From Amycolatopsis eburnea (GTDB lineage Bacteria; Actinomycetota; Actinomycetes; Mycobacteriales; Pseudonocardiaceae): 64,000 nt of DNA. Every line of letters starts with the position of its first letter. The stretch's first letter is position 1. Made by a program: the position numbers and the translations under genes. The DNA lies in assembly GCF_003937945.1 (NCBI RefSeq), contig NZ_RSEC01000062.1, positions 248,001-312,000 on the forward strand, given 5' to 3'. Below the pieces are notes generated by a model, which saw nothing but the letters and a program-made list of their open reading frames with translations, did no database searches and was not told the origin of the DNA. This document shows, piece after piece, positions 7,893 to 17,152 of this stretch.

Positions 7893-8799
7893 CGCAACCC
7901 CCTCCGCCGCACGACGAACCGCACGAAGACCCGCTGCTGCACGACGAACTCGAGCAGGACGAGCCGCTGCTGCACGACGACCCGCCCGACGAACCACCGC
8001 CGCCGAACGACGTCACCGGCGGGGTCAGCGCAGCGCCGAGCTCTTCGTCCGGGTACATCGCCCAGCCGCCCAGCGCCACCGCCGCCGCGGCGCCGCCGAG
8101 CAGCACGCCGCCCGCGAGCATGCCGGCCGGCACCGGCCCGGACGCCGCCGAGCGCGCCTGGCCCAGCACCCGGTTCCCCGCCGCCGACGGCTGCCGGGGG
8201 CCCGTCTTGGACCGGCGGACCGCGGCCACGATCGCCAGCACCGCCGCGACCAGGACCAGGAACACCAGGATGCCGACCGGGCGGCCGAGCGCGATGCCGT
8301 TGACCAGCCGCACCAGGCCGAACGCGAGCACGGCGAGCTGCAGGACCAGCCCGATCGTCCGCGCCTGCCGCTTCGCCGCGGCCGAGGCCAGCAGGCCGTG
8401 CTGGTCGAGGCCCTCCTCCAAGGCCCGCATCGCCGCCGACTGGCGGCCGTACGCCCGCAGGGTCGTCGTCGTGCTCTGCTGGGCCATGTCGTAGACCGCC
8501 TGCTCCAGCGGCTCCGACGGCCGGGCGCCCGCCTGGCTGACCTGCTTGGCGCTGTTGACGCGCAGCTGCCCGCGGTCCACCAGCGCCGCGATCGCCGCGT
8601 CGACGGCCCGGTCGGGGCCGCCGGCGAGGAACGCGAGCTGGTAGACCGTCGGCGGCGGGACGGGCCGCCCGGAGTCCGCGCGCAGCGCGCGGCTGCCCAC
8701 GACGCCGGACACGATGAGCCTGATCAGCAGGACCGCGCCGAGCAGCGCGATGTAGAGGACCACGAAATCCGGTCCGGAAATGCCCCACGGGTCGTCCAT
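7885..8799 (-). CDS. TIGR04222-type membrane protein with Ser/Cys-rich tail
   Basis: A 304-residue membrane protein. It starts with MDDPWGISGPDFVVLYIALL leading into a first transmembrane helix (about residues 12-33), has a cytoplasmic helical middle containing a LVDRGQLRVNS segment, two close hydrophobic helices (about 150-195), a further hydrophobic stretch (about 225-250) and a C-terminal tail of roughly 40 residues composed almost only of Gly, Ser and Cys, with six cysteines and the terminus GCGG. TIGR04222 is defined as a domain found next to low-complexity sequence. It is paralogous to the next gene upstream and its stop lies inside the start region of the DUF692 oxidase gene. Function unknown; the tail is a probable modification target (inference). 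Confidence 0.85.
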   Translation of the reverse strand: MDDPWGISGPDFVVLYIALLGAVLLIRLIVSGVVGSRALRADSGRPVPPPTVYQLAFLAGGPDRAVDAAIAALVDRGQLRVNSAKQVSQAGARPSEPLEQAVYDMAQQSTTTTLRAYGRQSAAMRALEEGLDQHGLLASAAAKRQARTIGLVLQLAVLAFGLVRLVNGIALGRPVGILVFLVLVAAVLAIVAAVRRSKTGPRQPSAAGNRVLGQARSAASGPVPAGMLAGGVLLGGAAAAVALGGWAMYPDEELGAALTPPVTSFGGGGSSGGSSCSSGSSCSSSSCSSGSSCGSSCGGGGCGG

Positions 8800-8865
8800 C
8801 GCCCGTCTCCCCTCAGTGTGTCGCGATTACCGTAGCTGTGAGACGCACGCGCTCGCGTCGGCGTT

Positions 8866-9777
8866 TCAACCGCCGCAGCCCCCGCCACCGCCGCCACCGC
8901 AACCCCCGCCCCCGCCGCCGCAGGAGCTGCCACCCCCGCCGCCGCAGGAGCTGCCGCCGTAGTAGCCGACGGCCGCGCCGCCCCCGGCGCTCGCCCAGCG
9001 GGTGCGCGAAGCGCGGTAGGGGCGCGCCGGCGACTTCTGCGTGGCCCGGCTGACCGCCAGCCGGATGTCCTTGTCGGGGTGCCCGGCGAACCCGCCCGCC
9101 GCGACCGCCCCGGCCGGGCCCGCGGTGAGCGTGCCGGCGCGGCGCGCGTCCGCCGCGGCCTTCCGGCCGGCGGAAGTGGCTTTGACCTGCGGCTCGTTGC
9201 GGGTCTTGACCGTCGCGAAGATCGCCAGCACGAGGCCGAGCACGAGCAGGCCGAGCAGGTAGCCGACCGGGTGCCCGGTGCTCGCCCCGGCGATCAGCCG
9301 GACCACGCCGAGGACCACCAGCAGCCACAACGCCACCGCGGCGGCCACCCGGGTCGTGCGGGCCTTGCGCGGGTCGGCGAGCAGGCCCCGGCCGGCCAGC
9401 GCGGTTTCCAGCTCCCGCAGCTCCGGGTGCTCGGCGACGGCCGCGCGCACCCGGTCGACCGACGAGCCGTGCTTGCCGACCTTCTGCAGCGCCGCGCGGC
9501 CCAGCGCGTCGATCGCCGAGCCCTTGACCCGCGAGACCCGGCCGCTGCCGTCGAGCCGGACGACCTGCTGGTCCAGCAGGCGCGCGACGACGACTTCGCC
9601 GGCGCGCAGCCGCCCGCCGGTCAGCAGCGCGAGTTCTTCGGCCCGCTTCGGCGCTCCGCCGGCGTGCCCGCGCGCCAGCAGCGCCAGGCGCACGACGGCC
9701 ACCAGCGCCGTGAGGAGCAGCAGCGCCAGGTACAGGCCCGCGAACACCGGTCCGGGAATGCCCCAGGTGTCGGTCAT
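8866..9777 (-). CDS. TIGR04222-type membrane protein with Gly/Cys-rich tail
   Basis: A 303-residue paralogue of the next gene: MTDTWGIPGPVFAGLYLAL matches the start of its neighbour, followed by a helical middle (LLTGGRLRAGEVVVARLLDQQ) and two hydrophobic helices around residues 165-205. The last 30 residues are Gly runs punctuated by four cysteines, again ending GCGG, whereas the paralogue uses Ser-Cys blocks. It is the first gene of the four-gene operon, 66 bases before the second membrane protein. No enzyme motif is visible. The DNA for the tail is an extreme gcc/ccg low-complexity run, so exact tail length should be treated as prone to assembly error. Confidence 0.84.
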   Translation of the reverse strand: MTDTWGIPGPVFAGLYLALLLLTALVAVVRLALLARGHAGGAPKRAEELALLTGGRLRAGEVVVARLLDQQVVRLDGSGRVSRVKGSAIDALGRAALQKVGKHGSSVDRVRAAVAEHPELRELETALAGRGLLADPRKARTTRVAAAVALWLLVVLGVVRLIAGASTGHPVGYLLGLLVLGLVLAIFATVKTRNEPQVKATSAGRKAAADARRAGTLTAGPAGAVAAGGFAGHPDKDIRLAVSRATQKSPARPYRASRTRWASAGGGAAVGYYGGSSCGGGGGSSCGGGGGGCGGGGGGGCGG

Positions 9778-9851
9778 GAGTCCGCCCTCCCTCGTCCGTG
9801 TGCGGAGACTACGTTCGAGGAAGGGCGGCGGGTTGCTCGCTTAAGGAGGAT

Positions 9852-10274
9852 TTAGGACTCGGAGACCAGTTTCAGCGAGATCGAGTTGATGCAGTAGCGC
9901 TGGTCGGTCGGCGTCGGGTAGCCCTCGCCCTCGAAGACGTGCCCGAGGTGGCTGTGGCAGGAGGCGCAGAGCACCTCGATCCGCTTCATGCCCATCGCGC
10001 GGTCTTCGCGCAGCAGCACGGCGTCGGAGTCGGCCGGGTCGAAGAAGGACGGCCAGCCGCAGTGGCTCTCGAACTTCGTGTCGCTGCGGAACAGCTCCGC
10101 ACCGCACGCGCGGCACTCGTAGACGCCGGTCGTCTTCGTGTCGGTGTACTCGCCGGTGAACGGCCGTTCGGTGCCCGCCTGGCGGAGCACGGCGTACTCG
10201 TCGGGGCTGAGCTGCTGCCGCCATTCCTGCTCGGACTTCACGACGCGCGGGGTCGCGCCGACAACGGGTTTCAT
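9852..10274 (-). CDS. msrB: Peptide-methionine (R)-S-oxide reductase MsrB
   Basis: Repairs the R-epimer of oxidised methionine in proteins using thioredoxin. It has the zinc-binding pairs CRAC and CASC, the ESHCGWPSF and HLGHVF motifs and the catalytic cysteine in RYCINSISL near the C-terminus. About 140 residues, normal for the family. ATG at 10274 is chosen; an in-frame GTG at 10292 would add six residues. A thioredoxin gene lies 11 kb away but is not linked. Confidence 0.95.
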   Translation of the reverse strand: MKPVVGATPRVVKSEQEWRQQLSPDEYAVLRQAGTERPFTGEYTDTKTTGVYECRACGAELFRSDTKFESHCGWPSFFDPADSDAVLLREDRAMGMKRIEVLCASCHSHLGHVFEGEGYPTPTDQRYCINSISLKLVSES

Positions 10275-10293
10275 ACCTTTCACCCGATCCACG

Positions 10294-10599
10294 TTACGCC
10301 GCGAGCCAGGCGAGGGCGTGCACCACGATGTCCCATGCGGTCACGATCACGCCGAGCACGATGAGCACCACGATCAGGGCCGACACCCAGTACCGCAGCC
10401 CGCCGAGGCGGTTGCTGGAGTCCGCGAAGTCGGCGACGCCGTCCAGCGCCGCCTCGATGGTGAAGTTGGGACCGGAGCGTTCCATCCGGTCGAGGTGCTC
10501 GGCGAACGCGCGCGCCTCCGGGTCGTACGGGTCCAGGCCGACCAGGTCCTCGTGGAAGCGAGGATGCTGGCCCGGCAGCGAAGCTCCGTTCTCGGCCAT
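10294..10599 (-). CDS. Small C-terminally anchored membrane protein
   Basis: A protein of about 101 residues with an acidic, soluble N-terminal part (FHEDLVGLDPYDPEARAFAEHLDRME) and one strong C-terminal transmembrane helix (YWVSALIVVLIVLGVIVTAW) followed by a few residues. I do not recognise the family. The ATG at 10599 is preceded by a GGGGGT run; an in-frame start at 10617 would add six residues. It lies 20 bases upstream of msrB on the same strand and may be co-transcribed with it. Confidence 0.7.
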   Translation of the reverse strand: MAENGASLPGQHPRFHEDLVGLDPYDPEARAFAEHLDRMERSGPNFTIEAALDGVADFADSSNRLGGLRYWVSALIVVLIVLGVIVTAWDIVVHALAWLAA

Positions 10600-10652
10600 A
10601 CCCCCACGGTAGGCCATCGGCGCCCGTCAGCCCACCAGCGGCGCGTTAAGTC

Positions 10653-12320
<1,668 letters not shown>

Positions 12321-12423
12321 GGCGGCTGCTCCTGACGAAATTCCCGGTGGTGGTGACCCTGCTCAGCGCGTTTCCGCTTCGCGCACCCGATCGAGTGTAG
12401 CGGTCGGCCCGGTGCTCTTCGCG

Positions 12424-13089
12424 TCAGCCAGCCGGTCCGGCGGGCTCCGGTGCGGGCACCGGCGCTCGTTTCCGGAACACCCGGACCAGGCCGATCGCCC
12501 CGGCCAGCGCGAACACGCCGTAACAGACGAGCAGCGCCGGCGGCGTACCGCCGGTCAGGGCGTCGCCGAGGACGACCACGGCGACGGTGCCGGGCACGCT
12601 CCCCAGCAGCGTACCGGCCAGGTAGGGGACCGGCCGCACGGACGACACGCCGCAGAGGTAGCTGAACGGCGCGAACGGGACGACCGGGATCAGCCGGAGC
12701 GAGGTGATGGCCAGGACCCCGCCGTCGGAGAGCCGGTCGTTCACCGTCCGGACGGCCGAGCGGTGCAGGTGGCGGGTGACGAGGTCGCGGCCGAGCAGCC
12801 GGGCCAGCCCGAAGGACAGCGCGGCCGCGATGGTGGTGGCGACCAGCCCGATCGCGATCCCGGCCGCGGTGCCCAGGAGCAGCCCGGCGGCGAGGTTGAA
12901 CACCGTCCGCGGGATCGGCGCGACGGTGAGCAGCGAGTAGGCGACGAGCAGCACGAGCGGCGTGGCGGCCCCGGTGGTGGCGGCCCAGGCCCGCAGCTCG
13001 GCCGGCCCGGGGATCGGCAGCAGCACCGCGGCCGCCGCGAAGACGGCGAGCACGGCGAGCGCGCAGATCAGCTTGGTGCGGCCGGACAC
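12424..13089 (-). CDS. TVP38/TMEM64 (DedA-like) integral membrane protein
   Basis: A 221-residue protein of the SNARE-associated/VTT family with about six hydrophobic segments. The family core is visible as FNLAAGLLLGTAAGIAIGL, FGLARLLGRDLV, and the RLIPVVPFAPFSYLCGVS segment, which is typical of this fold. Function in bacteria is probably lipid or solute movement across the membrane; not specific here. GTG at 13089 is chosen. The open frame extends upstream to 13233, but that extension is encoded by a dispersed repeat. A TAGGCT box seven bases before the start suggests a leaderless transcript. Confidence 0.88.
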   Translation of the reverse strand: MSGRTKLICALAVLAVFAAAAVLLPIPGPAELRAWAATTGAATPLVLLVAYSLLTVAPIPRTVFNLAAGLLLGTAAGIAIGLVATTIAAALSFGLARLLGRDLVTRHLHRSAVRTVNDRLSDGGVLAITSLRLIPVVPFAPFSYLCGVSSVRPVPYLAGTLLGSVPGTVAVVVLGDALTGGTPPALLVCYGVFALAGAIGLVRVFRKRAPVPAPEPAGPAG

Positions 13090-13096
13090 CCGTTCG

Positions 13097-13130
13097 AGCC
13101 TACCGGCGCCGCTTTCACGTGAAAGCGGCG
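13097..13130 (-). promoter_or_regulatory. Candidate promoter and 24 bp palindromic operator of the DedA-like gene
   Basis: A perfect 24 bp palindrome at 13107-13130 (arms CGCCGCTTTCAC and its complement) lies 18-41 bases upstream of the GTG start. A TAGGCT element (13102-13097) sits at the -10 position for transcription starting at the GTG. The palindrome would therefore cover the -35 region, the usual place for a repressor site. The binding protein is unknown. A role as a simple hairpin is possible, but its position between divergent genes favours an operator. Confidence 0.45.
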
Positions 13131-13140
13131 ACCTGGGGCC

Positions 13141-13270
13141 CCCGGCAAAGTCGGGCAGCACGGCCGATCCGCCCCTCCGCGATGTCGTGAAAGGGTCGTT
13201 CATCTCGCCAGACGACATGAACGACCCTTTCACGACATCCCCGCGACGCCGGGCAGACCACGCGGCCGGT
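13141..13270. repeat. MITE-like element, right end missing
   Basis: It begins with CCCGGCAAAGTC (13141-13152) like the complete copy at 6.6 kb and contains the same hairpin with perfect 23 bp arms (13181-13203 and 13217-13239). One arm position differs from the 6.6 kb copy and the opposite arm has the matching complementary change, so pairing is kept. The terminal GACTTTGCCGGG is absent. It lies between the divergent DedA-like and polymerase-domain genes. Confidence 0.72.
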
Positions 13271-13315
13271 GGTTCGGAAGGGGCCGGGGCGCGCGATCCC
13301 CGCTAGCGTGGCCGC

Positions 13316-14332
13316 ATGCCGAAGCACGGAGATCCGGTCGAGTACGAGGTGGGCGGGCGGACGGTCCGCGTCTCGAGCCCGGACAAGGTGTACTTCCCCC
13401 AGCGCGGCATCACGAAGCGCCAGGTCGTCGAGCACTACATCACCGTGGGCGGCCCGCTGCTGCGCGCGATCGGCGAGCGGCCGACCACGCTGAAGCGCTA
13501 CGTCGACGGCGTCGAGGGCGAGTGGTTCTACGCCAAGCGGGTGCCGAAGGGTGCGCCGCCGTGGGTCGAGACGGCCGAGATCACCTTCCCCTCGGGCCGC
13601 AAGGCCTCCGAGGTGTGCCCGACCGAGCCCGCGGTGTTCGCCTGGGCGGCCAACCTGGGGACGTTCGACTTCCACCCGTGGCCGGTCCGCCGCGCCGACG
13701 CCGACCACCCGGACGAGCTCCGCATCGACGTCGACCCGCCGGACCGCGCCGGCTTCGCGGACGCGGTCGAGGTCGCGCGGGTGGTGCGCGAGGTGCTGGC
13801 GGACGCGGGCCTCACCGGCTACCCGAAGACGTCCGGCGGACGCGGCGTGCACGTCCTGGTCCGGATCCGGCCGGAGTGGGACTTCGTCGAGGTCCGCCAC
13901 GCGGTGATCGCGCTCGGCCGCGAGGTCGCGCGCCGCATCCCGGAGAAGGCGACGATCGCGTGGTGGAAGGAGGAACGCGGTGGCCGCGTCTTCCTCGACT
14001 ACAACCAGGCCGCGCGCGACCGCACGGTGGCGTCGTCCTGGTCGGTCCGCGGCACCCCGCGCGCGACGGTCTCGACCCCGCTCACGTGGGACCTGCTGGA
14101 CGAGGTCGACGCGGACGACTTCGACGTCCTGACGATCCCGGCGTTCTTGAGCGAGCACGGCGATCTCCACGCCGGGATGGGCGCCGAGGCGTTCGGGCTG
14201 GAGACGGCGCTGGAGTGGTACGAGCGGGACCTGCGGGACGAGGGGCTGGGGGACATGCCGTACCCGCCGGACTACCCGAAGATGCCGGGGGAGCCGAAGC
14301 GGGTGCAGCCGAGCAAGGCCCGCCCGGAGTAG
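13316..14332 (+). CDS. LigD-type polymerase/primase domain protein
   Basis: A stand-alone 338-residue archaeo-eukaryotic-primase-like domain, as in the polymerase part of LigD, which fills gaps during non-homologous end joining. Key motifs are the metal-binding DVDPP (about residue 140), the SGGRGVHVLVRI motif, and WSVRGTPRATVSTPLTWDLL near the C-terminus; the VYFPQRGITKRQVVEHY region matches the N-terminus of the family. Ligase and nuclease domains are absent. An ATP-dependent ligase lies at 25.6-26.6 kb and could partner with it, but no Ku gene is in the window. ATG at 13316. Confidence 0.93.
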   Translation: MPKHGDPVEYEVGGRTVRVSSPDKVYFPQRGITKRQVVEHYITVGGPLLRAIGERPTTLKRYVDGVEGEWFYAKRVPKGAPPWVETAEITFPSGRKASEVCPTEPAVFAWAANLGTFDFHPWPVRRADADHPDELRIDVDPPDRAGFADAVEVARVVREVLADAGLTGYPKTSGGRGVHVLVRIRPEWDFVEVRHAVIALGREVARRIPEKATIAWWKEERGGRVFLDYNQAARDRTVASSWSVRGTPRATVSTPLTWDLLDEVDADDFDVLTIPAFLSEHGDLHAGMGAEAFGLETALEWYERDLRDEGLGDMPYPPDYPKMPGEPKRVQPSKARPE

Positions 14333-14599
14333 GTGCTCCGGGCGCTTCGGGAATACCCCCGCTGTAACGAGCGGCACACCGGTGTCGAGCACCACTCGTC
14401 AAAGCTTTAACCGGCCCGCCGGAAATTCTCCCGGGAACGCGGAGTGATCACGCGGGCGCCCGCTGTCGCCTTTCGGGTCACAAATGGCGCACGGCCTTCT
14501 TCGGGATCACGATCACCGGCTTCGCTGGCGTAACGTGCGGTCCCGAATCGATGACTCCCCGGGCAGGGCCGGGCAGCGGGTTCACGGAAGGAGGCCCTC

Positions 14600-14992
14600 G
14601 TGGACGACCTGATCGCATTCCTCGCCGCGCGCGTGGGCGCACGGCAGGCGTTGATCATGCAGGCCGTCAACAAGGCGAAGGCCGGCGACGCGATGAACCG
14701 CGGGGAGACCAAGGTCGCCGTGGAGCAGCGGATCCGCGGGCTGAGCGATCTCGACCTGGACGCGGTCAACCAGATGATCAACGAGATCGAAGCGACGCGG
14801 CGGATCCTGCTCGCGCACCGCACCACAGTCTCGGAGAAGGTCCCCGGGTTTCCGCTCTACGGCAGCGAATACTGGTGTGAGACCTGCCACGTGCCCGCCG
14901 ACGAGGCGGGCTCCAACTGGTGCCTCACGCTGCGCCTGCTGGCCCTGCCCTACGCCGACCACCCGGACTACAGCGAGCGCTGGCGGCCCTGA
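14600..14992 (+). CDS. DUF6221 family protein
   Basis: A 130-residue protein. The N-terminus DDLIAFLAARVGARQAL and the C-terminal CLTLRLLALPYADHPDYSERW are the two ends characteristic of actinobacterial DUF6221 proteins, and a CETCHVP pair of cysteines with the later CLT suggests a small metal site. Function is unknown. GTG at 14600 follows GGAGG with good spacing. It is monocistronic; the 267 bases upstream contain no gene. Confidence 0.85.
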   Translation: MDDLIAFLAARVGARQALIMQAVNKAKAGDAMNRGETKVAVEQRIRGLSDLDLDAVNQMINEIEATRRILLAHRTTVSEKVPGFPLYGSEYWCETCHVPADEAGSNWCLTLRLLALPYADHPDYSERWRP

Positions 14993-15028
14993 CGGGAATC
15001 CCGTTCACGGCCGCGCGTTGCACCCCGT

Positions 15029-16012
15029 GTGAAGTTCTCGGTGCTCGATCGCTCGCCCGTGCGGCGTGACGGCGGGCCCGCGCGGGCGCTGCGGGACACC
15101 GTCGCCTTCGCGGTCGACGTCGAACGGCTGGGGTACCACCGGTTCTGGGTGTCCGAGCACCACGGCGTGCCCGGCGTGGCCGGGTCCGCGCCGACCGTGC
15201 TCGCCGCCGCCGTGGCCGGGGCCACCGGGCGGATCCGGGTCGGGACCGGCGGGGTGATGCTGCCGAACCACCGGCCGCTGGTCGTGGCCGAGCAGTTCGG
15301 GGTGCTGGAAGCGCTGTACCCGGGGCGGATCGACATGGGGCTCGGCCGGTCGGTCGGCTTCACCGCCGGCGTCCGCGAAGCACTGGGCCAGGGCAAGGAA
15401 GCCGCCGACGGGTTCGCCGCGCAGGTGCGCGAGCTGCTCGGCTTCTTCACCGGCGAGCACGCCTATCCCGGCGTCCACGCCTACCCGGCCGAGGGGCTGC
15501 GCGTGCCGCCGTTCCTGCTGGCCACCGGTTCCGGCGCCGGCCTCGCCGCGGAACTCGGGCTGCCGCTGGTGATCGCGCCGGTGCGCGGGGAGCGGGTCAT
15601 GGCCGAAGCCGTGGCGCGCTACCGCGACGGGTTCCGGCCGGGCGCGTGGGCGCTGGAGCCGTACGTCGTCGTCTCGACGGCGATCGCCGTGGCGGACACG
15701 GCGGCCGAGGCGCGGCGGCTGCTCGTCTCGGAAGCCTGGGCGACGGTGTATTCGCGCTCCCACGGCGTCTTCCCGCCGCTGTCGCCGCCGTCGGAAGTCC
15801 TGGCGCTGCCCATGACCGACCGCGAGCGCAGGCGGCTCGAAGAGACCCTCGACGGCCAGATCTCCGGCACCCGGGGCGAAGTCGCGGACCGCCTCGGGAC
15901 ACTGGTCGCGGCCGCGGGCGCCGACGAGGTTTTGGTGACGACGGCCGCCTACGACCAATCCGCGCGGCTCGATTCCCTCGCCCGGCTCGCCGATCTCCAC
16001 GCCGTTGTGTGA
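15029..16012 (+). CDS. Luciferase-like (LLM) flavin-dependent oxidoreductase
   Basis: A 327-residue protein of the bacterial luciferase-like monooxygenase superfamily, MsnO8-like subgroup. It shows LGYHRFWVSEHHGVPGVAGSAP near the N-terminus, IRVGTGGVMLPNHRPLVVAEQFG, and the LGLGRS-type turn (DMGLGRSVGFTAG) after PGRID. The substrate cannot be told. Start is GTG at 15029 (a GTG two bases earlier is out of frame). Confidence 0.92.
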   Translation: MKFSVLDRSPVRRDGGPARALRDTVAFAVDVERLGYHRFWVSEHHGVPGVAGSAPTVLAAAVAGATGRIRVGTGGVMLPNHRPLVVAEQFGVLEALYPGRIDMGLGRSVGFTAGVREALGQGKEAADGFAAQVRELLGFFTGEHAYPGVHAYPAEGLRVPPFLLATGSGAGLAAELGLPLVIAPVRGERVMAEAVARYRDGFRPGAWALEPYVVVSTAIAVADTAAEARRLLVSEAWATVYSRSHGVFPPLSPPSEVLALPMTDRERRRLEETLDGQISGTRGEVADRLGTLVAAAGADEVLVTTAAYDQSARLDSLARLADLHAVV

Positions 16013-16227
16013 GCCGATTTCCCCATAGCTTGATATCGCGTCGGAGAATTACCGCTGGCGCATTTCCGCGGCCCGGCGATACCATTTCCGGCGTGACTGC
16101 CGGGTCGGCCTCGAGCCGTGAGCAGACGGGGTACCCGGCTGTGCCGTGACCTCCGGGCGGGCCCGTGGCCCGCCGCCTCCCGCACGTCTTCCGTCATCGG
16201 AACGTGCGCGGGAAGGAGGTGAATCGC

Positions 16228-16446
16228 ATGTCCCAGTGGCAAGAGTTCGTCGCGGCCCACAGCGAGGGCGGCGTCCTCGACGGCGTCGTGGCCCGGGTGC
16301 TGCCCTTCGGCGCGTTCGTCGAAGTGGCTCCCGGTGTGCACGGTCTGCTCGTGACCGACCGCGTCCCGCTGCAGGGCAGCCGGGTGACGGTCCGCATCGA
16401 AGCCATCGACGTGGAGCGGCGCCGGTTCAGCCTGGTGCGGGCGTGA
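16228..16446 (+). CDS. Small S1-domain RNA-binding protein
   Basis: A 72-residue protein made of one S1/OB-fold domain: the GGVLDGVVARVLPFGAFVEVAPGVHGLL segment region (residues 14-40) is the classical S1 beta-strand pattern ending in GLL, followed by VTVRIEAIDVERRRFSLV. It should bind RNA, perhaps ribosome-associated. ATG at 16228 has an excellent AAGGAGG site. An in-frame start further upstream (16165) is rejected because it lacks one. It ends in a strong palindromic terminator. Confidence 0.9.
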   Translation: MSQWQEFVAAHSEGGVLDGVVARVLPFGAFVEVAPGVHGLLVTDRVPLQGSRVTVRIEAIDVERRRFSLVRA

Positions 16447-16453
16447 TCCGAGC

Positions 16454-16483
16454 CGGGTGAGGCAGGGCGCCCTGCCTCACCCG
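16454..16483. terminator. Bidirectional terminator between convergent genes
   Basis: A perfect 30 bp palindrome, centre GGGCGCCC with flanking GGTGAGGCA arms, sits eight bases after the S1-protein stop and overlaps the last codons of the convergent DinB-like gene. No T tract follows, as usual in high-GC actinomycetes. Confidence 0.7.
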
Positions 16484-17133
16484 AGCACGAACGGCAGCCG
16501 CGCGGCCAGCTCGCCCAGTGCGTCGCGCTCGGCGTCCGTGGGGGACCGGCGGCCCGTCGCCACCAGCAGCACGTCGGTGTCCGAGAACGACGCCGGGAAC
16601 GCCGTCCCGGCGATCTTCTCCAGCATCTCGCGCGTGCGGGACAGGCCCTCCGGGGGTGGCGGCGGGGCCGCCGGCAGGTGGGCCACCAGGTCCAGGTGGT
16701 GCAGCGTCCACTCCAGCACGTACGCCGAGAGGTAGTCGCCCGCGGTCAGGACCATATCCTGCGTCGCGACCCGCATCGCCGGGTCGGCCAGGTCCGCCGC
16801 GCGGCCGGCCGCCGCGCCCACGTCGTCGAGGTGGAACTTGAGCAGCGCCGGGTCCTCGTACGCCGCCGCCAGGCGGACGATCAGCGCGTCCAGCGGGTCT
16901 TCGCCGGTCGGTGGCTCGGCGGACAGCGCCCAGTACGACACCGCGTCGTGCGTGACCGCGGCCGAGGACGGCGTGACCAGCGTGATCAGTACGTCCTGCG
17001 CGTCGATCACCAGGTGGCACACCAGGTCCCGGATCAGCCACCCCCGGCAGCCCGACGGCTCGGCGAAATCGGCGTCGGGCAGTTCGGCGACCGCGGCGCG
17101 CAACGCCGCCCACGTGCGCGAAAAGAGATCCAC
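16477..17133 (-). CDS. Maleylpyruvate-isomerase N-terminal domain (DinB-like, mycothiol-type) protein
   Basis: A 218-residue four-helix-bundle protein. The N-terminal FSRTWAALRAAVAELPDADF with GCRGWLIRDLVCHLVIDAQDVL resembles the MDMPI_N domain used in mycothiol-dependent enzymes; the His in CHLV, the EWTLHHLDL pair and another acidic residue would form the metal site. Substrate unknown. GTG at 17133. It is 19 bases downstream of pruC on the same strand and could be read from the same transcript. Confidence 0.83.
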   Translation of the reverse strand: MDLFSRTWAALRAAVAELPDADFAEPSGCRGWLIRDLVCHLVIDAQDVLITLVTPSSAAVTHDAVSYWALSAEPPTGEDPLDALIVRLAAAYEDPALLKFHLDDVGAAAGRAADLADPAMRVATQDMVLTAGDYLSAYVLEWTLHHLDLVAHLPAAPPPPPEGLSRTREMLEKIAGTAFPASFSDTDVLLVATGRRSPTDAERDALGELAARLPFVLG

Positions 17134-17152
17134 GGCGGCGAAGCTAGCAGGG

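Noticed and set aside
12424..13233. Longer start for the DedA-like protein at 13233
   Set aside because: The extra N-terminus is the translation of the dispersed hairpin element and the 24 bp palindrome, and the family begins near residue 49 of that frame.
14407..14826. Minus-strand open frame overlapping the DUF6221 gene
   Set aside because: It is antisense to a gene with a good ribosome-binding site and known C-terminal motif, and its own sequence is unrecognisable.
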